Assembly (NCBI GenBank): GCA_021845965.1 | Contig: JAJZUZ010000004.1 | Location: forward strand, 1 to 64,000 | Direction: 5' to 3' | Length of the DNA: 64,000 bases | Source: Pseudomonadota bacterium | GTDB taxonomy: Bacteria; Pseudomonadota; Gammaproteobacteria; Burkholderiales; Burkholderiaceae_C | Notes under the pieces: model-generated | The model's input: only the letters and a program-made list of their open reading frames with translations | Database searches by the model: none | What the model was told of the DNA's origin: nothing | Translations under genes and position numbers: made by a program | Part shown: positions 45,429 to 54,718 of the stretch, piece by piece | Position numbering within the stretch: the first letter of the stretch is position 1 | Layout of the letters: every line of letters starts with the position of its first letter

Positions 45429-47311
45429 AGGGCACGAGCGCGCCGGGCCTGCGCGTGGCCCTGTTGGGCAATCCCAATTGCGGCAAGACGGCGCTCTTCA
45501 ATCTGCTGACCGGCAGCCGCCAGAAGGTGGCCAACTATGCCGGTGTCACGGTGGAGCGCAAGGCCGGCGAGTTGCGCACCGCGTCCGGCCGCGTCGTGCA
45601 GGTCCTGGACCTGCCCGGCGCCTACAGCCTGAACGCCTTCAGCGCCGATGAGGCGGTGACGCGCGATGTCGTCACCGGCCAGCGCGCCGACGAGGCCGTG
45701 CCGGACCTGCTGCTGTGCGTGGTCGACGCCACCAATCTGCGCCTGAACCTGCGCCTGGTGCTGGAGGCCCGGACACTGGGCCTGCCCATGGTGCTGGTGC
45801 TCAATATGAGCGACCGCGCCCGCCACGAAGGGATCGACATCGACCGCGTCGCGCTGTCGCAGGCCCTGGGCCTGCCTGTGGTGGAGACGGTGGGCATCCA
45901 CCCCTCGGGCGCCCGTGAACTGCTGGCCCTGCTGGATACCTTGCCGCCGCCGACCACCCCTGCGCCGCCGGCCACCTGGCGCGCGCCCGATCAGGCGCAG
46001 GTGATGGCCACGCAGGTCGAACTGCGCCGCATCCTGCGGCAGGCCGTGCGCGAGCCGGCCGTCAGCCTGCAGTGGGACGACGCCATCGACCGCGTCGTCC
46101 TGCATCCGCTCTGGGGCCTGCTGCTGCTGGCGGCGACCCTGTTCCTGATGTTCCAGGCGGTCTTCAGCTGGGCCAACCTGCCCATGGACTGGATCCGCAG
46201 CGGCATGGAGTGGCTGGGTGGCGTGGTGCGCCACCTGGTGCCGGCCGGTGTCCTGCAAAGCCTGCTGGTGGATGGCGTGCTGGCCGGCGCCGGGGGCGTG
46301 CTGGTCTTCCTGCCGCAGATCCTGATCCTGTTTTTCTTCATCCTCGTGCTGGAGGATTCGGGCTACCTGCCGCGGGCGGCCTTCATGCTGGACCGTGTCA
46401 TGGGGACCGTGGGGCTGTCGGGCCGCTCCTTCATCCCGCTGCTGTCCAGTTTTGCCTGCGCCGTGCCCGGCATCATGGCCACCCGCACCATCACGCACTG
46501 GCGCGATCGGCTGGTCACCATCATGATCGCGCCGCTGATGACCTGCTCGGCCCGGCTGCCGGTCTATGCGCTGCTCATCGCCGCCTTCGTGCCGGCGCGC
46601 AGCGTGGCGGGGGTTTTCAACCTGCAGGGGCTGGTGCTGTTCGGCCTGTACCTGGCCGGCATCATCTCGGCCATGGCGGTGGCCGGTGTCGCCCGCCTGC
46701 TGCACGGTCGTGCCGAGCCGACGCCGCTGGTCATGGAGCTGCCAGCCTACCGCTGGCCGAACGTCCGCAACCTGCTGCGTGAACTGCAGGCGCGCGCCAT
46801 GCTGTTCATCCGTCGCGTCGGTGGCATCATCCTGGCGCTGATGATCGTGCTCTGGTTTCTCTCGTCCTGGCCGGCCCCGCCGGCCGACGCCACCGGCCCG
46901 GCCATCCAGTACAGCCTGGCGGGCCGCATCGGGCGTGTACTGGAGCTGGTCTTCGCCCCGATCGGCTTCAACTGGCAGATCTCGATTGCATTGGTGCCCG
47001 GCATGGCCGCGCGTGAGGTGGCGGTGGGCGCGCTGGCCACCGTCTACGCCCTGGCCGCCGCCGGCGACAACGTGGCCGAGCAGCTCGGCCCCCTGCTGGC
47101 CCACAGCTGGTCGCTGGCCACGGCCCTGTCGCTGCTGGTGTGGTACATCTACGCGCCCATGTGCCTGTCCACGCTGGCGGTGGTCCGGCGCGAGACCAAC
47201 AGCTGGCGCTATCCGCTGCTGCTGGCCGGTTACCTGTTCGCGCTGGCCTATGGGGCGAGTTTCCTCACTTATCGCGTGGCGCTGTGGCTGGGTGCGGGAG
47301 GTGTTACATGA
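45425..47311 (+). CDS. feoB: Ferrous iron transporter FeoB
   Basis: LLGNPNCGKTALFNLLTGSRQKVANYAGVTVERK G-domain, then TM domain with SFACAVPGIMATRTI. Confidence 0.96.
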   Translation: MKGTSAPGLRVALLGNPNCGKTALFNLLTGSRQKVANYAGVTVERKAGELRTASGRVVQVLDLPGAYSLNAFSADEAVTRDVVTGQRADEAVPDLLLCVVDATNLRLNLRLVLEARTLGLPMVLVLNMSDRARHEGIDIDRVALSQALGLPVVETVGIHPSGARELLALLDTLPPPTTPAPPATWRAPDQAQVMATQVELRRILRQAVREPAVSLQWDDAIDRVVLHPLWGLLLLAATLFLMFQAVFSWANLPMDWIRSGMEWLGGVVRHLVPAGVLQSLLVDGVLAGAGGVLVFLPQILILFFFILVLEDSGYLPRAAFMLDRVMGTVGLSGRSFIPLLSSFACAVPGIMATRTITHWRDRLVTIMIAPLMTCSARLPVYALLIAAFVPARSVAGVFNLQGLVLFGLYLAGIISAMAVAGVARLLHGRAEPTPLVMELPAYRWPNVRNLLRELQARAMLFIRRVGGIILALMIVLWFLSSWPAPPADATGPAIQYSLAGRIGRVLELVFAPIGFNWQISIALVPGMAAREVAVGALATVYALAAAGDNVAEQLGPLLAHSWSLATALSLLVWYIYAPMCLSTLAVVRRETNSWRYPLLLAGYLFALAYGASFLTYRVALWLGAGGVT

Positions 47312-47610
47312 ACCAGGGGGTCTGGACCGGCCTGATCGTGGCCGCGGCGGCGCTCTACCTGCTGTGGCGTTGGCTGCCGGCGCGCTGGCGCCAGCGTGTC
47401 ACGGGGCGGGAGCAGACACCCGCGAGCGGCTGCGGCAGTTGCAGCAGCTGCGCGGGCTGTGCGGCGGCCGGCACGCAGACCGGCGCCCAGGCAGGCCTCC
47501 CCTCCGACGCTCAGTCGGACAGCGGGGGCAAGCCCACCTTGGCGCGGGCGCGCTGGCAGGCGTCGCTGCCTTCCTCGAACTCGCGGCAGGGTGACGGGCG
47601 CCACTCGTAA
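47308..47610 (+). CDS. Cys-rich small membrane protein of the feo operon (FeoB-associated type)
   Basis: One TM helix followed by SGCGSCSSCAGCAA; start overlaps the feoB stop (ATGA). Confidence 0.75.
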   Translation: MNQGVWTGLIVAAAALYLLWRWLPARWRQRVTGREQTPASGCGSCSSCAGCAAAGTQTGAQAGLPSDAQSDSGGKPTLARARWQASLPSSNSRQGDGRHS

Positions 47611-47819
47611 ATGCCGCAGGCGACGCGCTCGCCCAGCTTGCCGGTGAGGGCGGCGCAGCGTATAGGCACGTGGTCGGTGCCGCGCATGCGGGCGGTGTTG
47701 CCATTGACCTCCACCGTCAGGCCGTCCGGCACCCTTCCGCCCAGGCTTTCCAGCTCGTAGACGGCGAAATCGACGCGAAAACAGGCGCAGCAGGCGCCGC
47801 AGCCGGTGCAGGCCGTCAT
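47511..47819 (-). CDS. YkgJ-family cysteine cluster protein
   Basis: CTGCGACCACFRVDF...CGIYEWRPSPCREFEEG; convergent 100-bp overlap with 47308-47610. Confidence 0.85.
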   Translation of the reverse strand: MTACTGCGACCACFRVDFAVYELESLGGRVPDGLTVEVNGNTARMRGTDHVPIRCAALTGKLGERVACGIYEWRPSPCREFEEGSDACQRARAKVGLPPLSD

Positions 47820-47928
47820 GTCGGTGCCGCTCCGATTTGGGCGCCGGCCGTCGCACGTGACGCCGCCGGCCCGAAGTCAGCCGGCACCGAAACAGTCTGC
47901 TGGCCCTGGCGGGCCACCGCCGGGCACG

Positions 47929-48852
47929 TCACGCCAGGCGGCCGAGCAGCAGGTACTCCATGAGTGCCTTTTGCACGTGCAATCTGTTCTCCGCCTCATC
48001 CCACACCACCGACTGCGGGCCGTCGATCACCTCGGCCTCGACTTCCTCGCCGCGGTGCGCCGGCAGGCAGTGCATGAAGAGGGCGTCGGGTTTGGCCGCG
48101 CGCATCATCTCGGTATCGACGCACCAGTCGGCGAAGGCCTTCTTGCGCGCTTCGTTCTCGGCCTCGAAGCCCATGCTGGTCCAGACGTCGGTGGTCACCA
48201 GATCGGCGCCGGCGCAGGCCTGCATCGGGTCCTTGAACACCTGGTAGCAGCGGCTGCTGACGCCGGCCACGGTCTGGTCGATCTCGTAGCCGCTGGGCGT
48301 GCTCACGTGCACCGTGAAGCCCAGCAGCTCGGCCGCCTGCAGCCAGGTGTTGGCCATGTTGTTGCCGTCGCCCACCCAGGCCACCACCTTGCCTTTGATC
48401 GAGCCGCGGTGCTCGATGTAGGTGAAGATGTCGGCCAGGATCTGGCAGGGGTGATACTCGTTGGTCAGGCCATTGATGACCGGCACGCGCGAGTATTGGG
48501 CAAAGCGCTCGATCTTGTCCTGCCCGAAGGTGCGGATCATCACCAGGTCCACCATGCGGCTGATGACGCGGGCGCTGTCCTCGATCGGCTCGGCGCGGCC
48601 CAGCTGGCTGTCGCCCGTGGTCAGGTGCACCACGCTGCCGCCGAGCTGGTACATGCCGGCCTCGAAGCTCACGCGCGTGCGCGTGGAGGCCTTCTCGAAG
48701 ATCATCGCCAGCGTGCGGTCCACCAGGGGGTGGTGTTTCTCGTAGGTCTTGAACTTCTTCTTGATCAGCGCCGTGCGTTCGAACAGGTAGGCGTACTCGT
48801 CCGCCGTCAGGTCGGTGAATTGCAGGTAATGCTTGAGTTTCGTCGTGCTCAT
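47929..48852 (-). CDS. argF: Ornithine carbamoyltransferase
   Basis: FEKASTRTRVSFEAGMYQLGG, HPCQILADIFTYIEH, FMHCLPAHRGEEV. Confidence 0.97.
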   Translation of the reverse strand: MSTTKLKHYLQFTDLTADEYAYLFERTALIKKKFKTYEKHHPLVDRTLAMIFEKASTRTRVSFEAGMYQLGGSVVHLTTGDSQLGRAEPIEDSARVISRMVDLVMIRTFGQDKIERFAQYSRVPVINGLTNEYHPCQILADIFTYIEHRGSIKGKVVAWVGDGNNMANTWLQAAELLGFTVHVSTPSGYEIDQTVAGVSSRCYQVFKDPMQACAGADLVTTDVWTSMGFEAENEARKKAFADWCVDTEMMRAAKPDALFMHCLPAHRGEEVEAEVIDGPQSVVWDEAENRLHVQKALMEYLLLGRLA

Positions 48853-48862
48853 CGTGCGGTCC

Positions 48863-50074
48863 TCAGGCCTCGGCCAGGAAAGACTTCACCAGCGGCAGCA
48901 GCAGGCCCAGCAGCTCGTCGATCTCGGCCTGCGTGATGATCAGCGGCGGCAGCAGACGGATGACGTTGTCGGCCGTCACGCTGATCAGCAGGCCGGCTTC
49001 AGCCGCGCGATTGATCAGCACGCCGCAGGGCTTGGTCAGCTCGACACCGATCATCAGGCCCTGGCCGCGCACTTCCTTCACGCCCGGGTGGCTGCCCAGT
49101 TCCGCGCGCAGTCGGCCCATCAGGTAGTTGCCCATGGCCTCGGCGTGCTGGAGCAGCCGGTCTTCTTCCATGATGCGCAGCGTCTCGATGCCCGCACGCA
49201 TGGCCAGCGGGTTGCCGCCGAAGGTGGTGCCGTGGTTGCCAGGCTGGAAGATGTTGGCGGCCTTGGGGCCAGCCACCACGGCGCCGATCGGCACACCCGA
49301 ACCCAGGCCCTTGGCCAGTGCCATCACGTCCGGCACGATGCCGGCCCACTGGTGGGCAAACCACTTGCCGGTGCGGCCCATGCCGCTTTGCACCTCGTCG
49401 ATGCACAGCAGCCAGTCGCGCTGCGTGCACAGTTCGCGCACGGCCCGCAGGTAGTCGGCGCGCATGGCATTGATGCCGCCTTCGCCCTGGATGGTCTCGA
49501 AGAACACCGCCACCACGTTCGGGTTGCCTTCGGTGGCTTTCTTCAGCGCCTCGATGTCATTCAGCGGCACGCGGATGAAGCCCGGCACCAGCGGGCCGAA
49601 GCCCTTCTGGATCTTCTCGTTGCCGGTGGCGCTGAGCGTGGCGATGGAGCGGCCGTGGAAGGCGCGCTCGTAGACCACGATCTGCGGGTTCTCGATGCCC
49701 TTGTCATGGCCGAACTTGCGCGCCAGCTTCAGCACCGCCTCGTTGGCCTCCAGGCCGGTGGAGCAGAAGAAGACATTGCTCATGCCGGAGAGCTCGACCA
49801 GCTTCTGCGCCAGTTGTTCCTGCCCCGGCACATGGTAGTAGTTGCAGCTGTGGATGATCTTGCTCAGCTGGTCCTGCAGGGCGGGGACCAGCCTGGGGTG
49901 GTTGTGGCCCAGTGTGTTGACGGCGATGCCGGCCAGCCCGTCCAGGTAGGGCTTGCCGTTGATGTCCCAGACGCGGCAGCCCTGGCCGTGCGACAGCGCA
50001 ATCGGCACGCGGCCGTAGGTGTTCATCACGTGCGGGGAAGCGGCTTCGACAGGCTTGGCGGCGGGGGCGTTCAT
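48863..50074 (-). CDS. argD: Acetylornithine/aspartate aminotransferase family protein
   Basis: GQGCRVWDINGKPYLDGLAGIAVNTLGHNHP, LCIDEVQSGMGRTGKWFAHQ, GTTFGGNPLA. Confidence 0.93.
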   Translation of the reverse strand: MNAPAAKPVEAASPHVMNTYGRVPIALSHGQGCRVWDINGKPYLDGLAGIAVNTLGHNHPRLVPALQDQLSKIIHSCNYYHVPGQEQLAQKLVELSGMSNVFFCSTGLEANEAVLKLARKFGHDKGIENPQIVVYERAFHGRSIATLSATGNEKIQKGFGPLVPGFIRVPLNDIEALKKATEGNPNVVAVFFETIQGEGGINAMRADYLRAVRELCTQRDWLLCIDEVQSGMGRTGKWFAHQWAGIVPDVMALAKGLGSGVPIGAVVAGPKAANIFQPGNHGTTFGGNPLAMRAGIETLRIMEEDRLLQHAEAMGNYLMGRLRAELGSHPGVKEVRGQGLMIGVELTKPCGVLINRAAEAGLLISVTADNVIRLLPPLIITQAEIDELLGLLLPLVKSFLAEA

Positions 50075-50207
50075 GGCTGGACACTCCGGATAGTCACAAA
50101 AACAAGGCGGCCCAACGCAGGTTGGGCCGTTGAGGCTTGATTTTAGTGCCAGACCAGCGCACGCTCGCAAGCGGCGCACGGCGACGGGGCGCCCGGCGCA
50201 GCGCAAG

Positions 50208-50225
50208 TCTTATATAAGATACAAT
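50208..50225. promoter_or_regulatory. Perfect TCTTATATAAGA palindrome abutting a TACAAT -10
   Basis: 50208-50219 palindrome; TACAAT at 50220-50225; between divergent argD and the DUF3579 gene. Confidence 0.6.
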
Positions 50226-50295
50226 ACTGCCACCCCACCGAGACCGGACCTGCCGCTGTACCCAGCCCGCGTCCGGCGCCCGAGCCCCTCAACCC

Positions 50296-50586
50296 ATGGT
50301 CTCCAACGCCACCAAAGAAGTCTGCATCCTCGGGCGCACCCGAGCGGGCAAGACTTTTCGTCCCAGCGACTGGGCCGAGCGTCTGGCCGGTGTCATGAGT
50401 CAGTTCCGCCCCGGCGGCCCGCAGCCGGGCAGCCACCTGCGTTATTCCCCCTGGTGCATCCCGACCACGCGCGACGGCGTCAAATGCGTCATCGTGCAGC
50501 GCGACCTGCGCGACGCCGAGCCCATGGCCTGGGACTTCTGCATCAACTTCGCCCGCGACAACGAACTCGAACTGATCGAGCTGTGA
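50296..50586 (+). CDS. DUF3579 domain protein
   Basis: CILGRTRAGKTFRPSDWAERLAGVMSQF...WDFCINFARDN; DUF family from memory. Confidence 0.8.
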   Translation: MVSNATKEVCILGRTRAGKTFRPSDWAERLAGVMSQFRPGGPQPGSHLRYSPWCIPTTRDGVKCVIVQRDLRDAEPMAWDFCINFARDNELELIEL

Positions 50587-50605
50587 GCTGGACTTCTGCA
50601 GGCAA

Positions 50606-50634
50606 CAAAAAAGCCGCTCATCGAGCGGCTTTTT
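50606..50634. terminator. Bidirectional Rho-independent terminator
   Basis: AAAAAAGCCGCTC-ATC-GAGCGGCTTTTT. Confidence 0.9.
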
Positions 50635-50702
50635 GCTTTGCTGACAGCGCACCCGTTACAAACGGCAGACCCTTTTCAGGATCCGTGCGATTTGCCTGAA
50701 AT

Positions 50703-50999
50703 TCAGGCGGCGGCCAGGGCCTTGACCTTGGCGGACAGGCGGCTCTTGTCGCGAGCGGCCTTGTTCTTGTGGAAGATGCCCTTGTCGGCCACGGTGTCCA
50801 CCACGGCTTGCATCTTGGCAAACAGTTCGGTGGCCTTGGCCTTGTCACCGGTCAGAACGGCCTTCTCGACGTTCTTCACGGCAGTGCGGTATTTAGAGCG
50901 CAGGGACGTGTTGGCTGCGTTCAGCTTGACGTCCTGACGTGCGCGTTTACGGCCCGACGCCAGGCGCGGGTTCTTTTTCTTCGGCTTTCCAGATGCCAT
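50703..50999 (-). CDS. rpsT: 30S ribosomal protein S20
   Basis: [48 protein letters not shown]. Confidence 0.97.
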   Translation of the reverse strand: MASGKPKKKNPRLASGRKRARQDVKLNAANTSLRSKYRTAVKNVEKAVLTGDKAKATELFAKMQAVVDTVADKGIFHKNKAARDKSRLSAKVKALAAA

Positions 51000-51116
51000 A
51001 TCAGTAGTTCCTTGTGTCTGTGGATGATGTCAGCAAAGCCGGCTATTGTAGCAGTTTGTAGCCGTGTGGGTGAGTGGGCACTCCGCAGGGCGGCTGCCCG
51101 GCTACACTCGGCCTCG

Positions 51117-52682
51117 ATGAGTCTTTTCAAAGCCGCCTCCACCGTCTCCCTGCTCACCCTGCTGTCGCGCATCGCCGGCTTGGCGCGCGAACTGCTGATT
51201 GCCGCCACCTTTGGTGCCAGTGCCCTGACCGATGCCTTCAATGTCGCCTTCCGCATCCCCAACCTGTTCCGCCGCCTGTTTGCCGAGGGCGCCTTCAGCC
51301 AGGCCTTTGTGCCAGTGCTGGTGGCGAGCAAGGAGCAGCATGGCGAAGCCCACACCAAGCTGCTGATCGACCGCGTGGCCACGGTGCTGGCCTGGGTGCT
51401 GCTGGGGGTGAGCGTGCTGGGCGTGCTGGCCTCGCCGCTGCTGGTCTGGCTCATGGCCAGCGGCTTGCGCAGCATGGACACGCGGGGGGCCTTCGATGCC
51501 GCCGTGCTGATGACGCGCTGGATGTTCCCCTACATCGCCTGCATGTCACTGGTGGCGCTGGCGGCTGGTGTGCTCAACACCTGGAAGCGTTACGCGGTGC
51601 CGGCGGCCACGCCGGTGTTGCTCAATGTGGCGATGATCCTGGCCGCCTGGCTGGGGGCGCCCTGGTTCGAGACCGTGGGGCTGCGGCCCATCTATGCGCT
51701 GGCCGGCGGTGTGCTGGCCGGCGGGGTGCTGCAGTTGGGCGTGCAGATCCCGGCGCTCAGACGCCTGGGGCTCATGCCGTCCATCGGGCTGAGCCGCGCC
51801 GCGCTGCGCACGGCCTGGGCCGATCCCGGTACGCAGCGCGTGCTCAGGCTGATGGCGCCGGCGCTGCTGGGCGTCAGCGTGGCCCAGTTGTCGCTGCTGA
51901 TCAACACCCAGATTGCCTCCCATCTGGCGCCCGGCAGCGTGAGCTGGCTGAGCTACGCCGACCGGCTGATGGAGTTCCCGGTGGCCTTGCTGGGCGTGGC
52001 GCTGGGCGTGGTGCTGATGCCGCAGCTGGCGGCGGCCAAGGCGGCGCATGACACGCAACGCTACTCGGCCATGCTGGACTGGGGGCTGCGCCTCGTCGTG
52101 CTGCTCGCGGTACCCTGCGCCGTCGCCTTGCTGACCTTTGCCACGCCACTGGTGGCGGTGCTCTACCACTACGGCGCCTTCAGCGCGCGCGACGTGCAGA
52201 TGACGGCGCTGGCACTGATGGGCTGGGGTGCGGGCCTGGTGGGCGTGGTCGCCATCAAGGTGCTGGCGCCGGGCTATTACGCCAGCCAGGACATCCGCAC
52301 GCCGGTCCGTATCGCCATCGTGGTGCTGGTCGTGACGCAGCTGCTGAACGTGGTGCTGGTGCCGCTGTTCCAGCATGCGGCGCTGTCGCTGTCCATCGGC
52401 ATCGGGGCGCTGTTCAATGCTGCCTGGCTGTTGATCGGGTTGTTGCGCCGCGGCAGTTTCAGGCCGTTGCCGGGCTGGGGCGTCTTCGGCCTGCAGGTGC
52501 TGGCGGCGACGGCCCTGCTGACGATTTTCCTCATGTGGGCCGCCGGTGCGTTCGACTGGGTGCGCCTGGCCGCCTTGCCGCGCATCGGCTGGCTGGCACT
52601 GCTGATCACGGGCGCGGCCGTCATCTACCTCGGGGCGGCCTGGGCAGCCGGCCTGCGCTTCCGGCAGTTTCTGCGCCGCTGA
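51117..52682 (+). CDS. murJ: Lipid II flippase MurJ (MviN)
   Basis: SLLTLLSRIAGLARELLIAATFGASALTDAFNVAFRIPNLFRRLFAEGAFSQAFVPV. Confidence 0.96.
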   Translation: MSLFKAASTVSLLTLLSRIAGLARELLIAATFGASALTDAFNVAFRIPNLFRRLFAEGAFSQAFVPVLVASKEQHGEAHTKLLIDRVATVLAWVLLGVSVLGVLASPLLVWLMASGLRSMDTRGAFDAAVLMTRWMFPYIACMSLVALAAGVLNTWKRYAVPAATPVLLNVAMILAAWLGAPWFETVGLRPIYALAGGVLAGGVLQLGVQIPALRRLGLMPSIGLSRAALRTAWADPGTQRVLRLMAPALLGVSVAQLSLLINTQIASHLAPGSVSWLSYADRLMEFPVALLGVALGVVLMPQLAAAKAAHDTQRYSAMLDWGLRLVVLLAVPCAVALLTFATPLVAVLYHYGAFSARDVQMTALALMGWGAGLVGVVAIKVLAPGYYASQDIRTPVRIAIVVLVVTQLLNVVLVPLFQHAALSLSIGIGALFNAAWLLIGLLRRGSFRPLPGWGVFGLQVLAATALLTIFLMWAAGAFDWVRLAALPRIGWLALLITGAAVIYLGAAWAAGLRFRQFLRR

Positions 52683-52687
52683 CAACC

Positions 52688-53539
52688 ATGCACCTGTCCT
52701 TCGCCGTCCCGACGCCGCTGGACTACTTCAAGTCCCTGGTCCAGAGCGACGCGCAGCTTCATCTGCTGGAGACCGCAGCCAGCCTGGGGCAGGACGACTA
52801 TCCGCAGCTGGACGTGCAGCAGGTGCTGGCCGAGGCCGATGCACTGCTGGCCCGCCTGCGCCAGCGCCTGCCGGCCGATGCCCCGGCCATGCACCGGCTG
52901 CGCCTGCTCAACCACTTCTTCTTTCACGAGCTGCATTTCGGCGGCAACCTGAATCATTACTACGACCCGGACAACAGCTACCTGCACAAGGTATTGGAGC
53001 GCCGGCGCGGCATACCGGTCTCGCTGGCCGTGCTCTGGTTGGAACTGGCGCAGGGTGTGGGCCTGGCGGCGCACGGCGTGGGTTTCCCGGGGCATTTCAT
53101 GGTCAAGGTGAACCTGCCGCATGCGCAGGTGGTGATTGACCCCTTCAGCGGCCAGTCGCTCAGCCGTGAAGAATTGCTCACGCGCCTGGAGAGCTGGCGC
53201 GGCAACCATGGTGTGGACGCGGACGATGACCTGTCGCTGGCGCATTACCTGCGGGCCACGCCGGCGCGGGAGATCGTGGCACGCATGCTGCGCAACCTGA
53301 AGGAGATCCACCGCTCGCAGCGCGACTGGCGCCGCCTGGTGGCGGTGGAAGACCGGCTGCTGGTGCTGCTGCCGCAGGCCTGGGGCGAGTACCGCGACCG
53401 AGGGCTGGCACTGGCCGAGCTGGGCCGGCCCGGCCCTGCGGTGGCCGACCTGCAGATCTATCTGGCGCAGGCGGCGGACGATGAGGACGTCGGGCGCATC
53501 GCTGAGCGCGTGGCCGAGCTGCGCCGCGCGCTGGGATGA
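52688..53539 (+). CDS. SirB1-type transglutaminase-like/TPR protein
   Basis: NHFFFHELHFGGNLNHYYDPDNSYLHKVLERRRGIPVSLAVLWLELA...GVGFPGHFMVKV. Confidence 0.9.
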   Translation: MHLSFAVPTPLDYFKSLVQSDAQLHLLETAASLGQDDYPQLDVQQVLAEADALLARLRQRLPADAPAMHRLRLLNHFFFHELHFGGNLNHYYDPDNSYLHKVLERRRGIPVSLAVLWLELAQGVGLAAHGVGFPGHFMVKVNLPHAQVVIDPFSGQSLSREELLTRLESWRGNHGVDADDDLSLAHYLRATPAREIVARMLRNLKEIHRSQRDWRRLVAVEDRLLVLLPQAWGEYRDRGLALAELGRPGPAVADLQIYLAQAADDEDVGRIAERVAELRRALG

Positions 53540-53552
53540 AACCCGGCGGGTT

Positions 53553-54584
53553 TCAGCACTTGACCAGTTTCAGGAAGGACGGAATCGGTGGCGGCTCTTC
53601 GGCCAGCGGGGCCGGACCCGATACGGGGCCGGCCGCGGCGGCGCCACGCAGCGAGCCGTTGGCGCTGACCCGGTCGAGCACGCGCGGGTTGTTGACGCGC
53701 GTGACGGTCGGCACCGGGCGCGAGGCCAGCACGCGCGCACCCGCGGGCGAGGCCGCTGGCGCAGGGGCCGCGGCCGGCTTGGCCAGCACAGCGGTAGCCG
53801 GGGCGCTGTGCAGCGGCCGCTGGACGGCGGGCGTGTTGGAGGCGGCGAGGATGCGGCTGGGGATCGCGGCCGGCGCGAGCGGCGGGGCGGACCGCACGCC
53901 CGCGGCACCATGCGGGGTGCTTGGCGGGTGCAGCGTGACCGCGGAGGCGGGCGCCACGGCCAGTTGGGGCTTGAGCCAGTCCAGGATGGGCTGCCACTGG
54001 CGCAGGTCGGTGGCAACGCGCTCGGTCGGCAGGTCAAACAGCGTCATGCCGCGTTCCAGGCATTGCACATAGGTCTGGGTTTCGCGCAGCACGCCCAGGA
54101 AGGGCAGGCCCAGGCCCGCAGCCCAGTCCTGCATCACCTGCGGGGCGCGCGTGCGCACGTCCAGACGCATGCCGATGCAGGCCACCTTGCAGCGACCGGT
54201 GGCCACACGGGGCAGGGCCATGAGCTCGGCGTGGCAGTCGGCGGCGGATTCGCGGTCAAAGGCCGAGCCGCAGACGGGCATGAGGATGATGTCGGCAAAC
54301 ATGACCATGCGCGCCAGGTCGAAGCCGTGCAGGCCGCCGGGGGTGTCGAGCACCACATGCGTGATGCCCACCGGCACGCGCAGGATGTTCTGATCGACGT
54401 TCCAGGGGGCGATGGCGGGCAGGGACTCGTTGCGCTTGCGCAGCCAGGAGCGGGTGGACTGCTGGCGGTCCACGTCACCGAGCATGACCGCATGGCCTTG
54501 ATGGGCGCACCAGGCCGCCAGGTGGGCAGCGAGCGTGCTCTTGCCACTTCCTCCCTTGCGATTGACCACGGCGATCACCGGCAT
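53553..54584 (-). CDS. Orphan ParA-family ATPase with a low-complexity C-terminus
   Basis: MPVIAVVNRKGGSGKSTLAAHLAAWCAHQG deviant Walker A; C-terminal Pro/Ala-rich tail; no parB nearby. Confidence 0.88.
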   Translation of the reverse strand: MPVIAVVNRKGGSGKSTLAAHLAAWCAHQGHAVMLGDVDRQQSTRSWLRKRNESLPAIAPWNVDQNILRVPVGITHVVLDTPGGLHGFDLARMVMFADIILMPVCGSAFDRESAADCHAELMALPRVATGRCKVACIGMRLDVRTRAPQVMQDWAAGLGLPFLGVLRETQTYVQCLERGMTLFDLPTERVATDLRQWQPILDWLKPQLAVAPASAVTLHPPSTPHGAAGVRSAPPLAPAAIPSRILAASNTPAVQRPLHSAPATAVLAKPAAAPAPAASPAGARVLASRPVPTVTRVNNPRVLDRVSANGSLRGAAAAGPVSGPAPLAEEPPPIPSFLKLVKC

Positions 54585-54718
54585 GAATGCTCCTGGCGTT
54601 GACGTTTACCAAAGTTTGCAGTTTGACCGGAAACTGTCTGAAAGTCCAGCATTTGCCGGTTCCCTCAGCTAGTGATTCTGTAGCGAAAAGCAACAGTTTT
54701 TCACGCGGGCGTGCGTTT

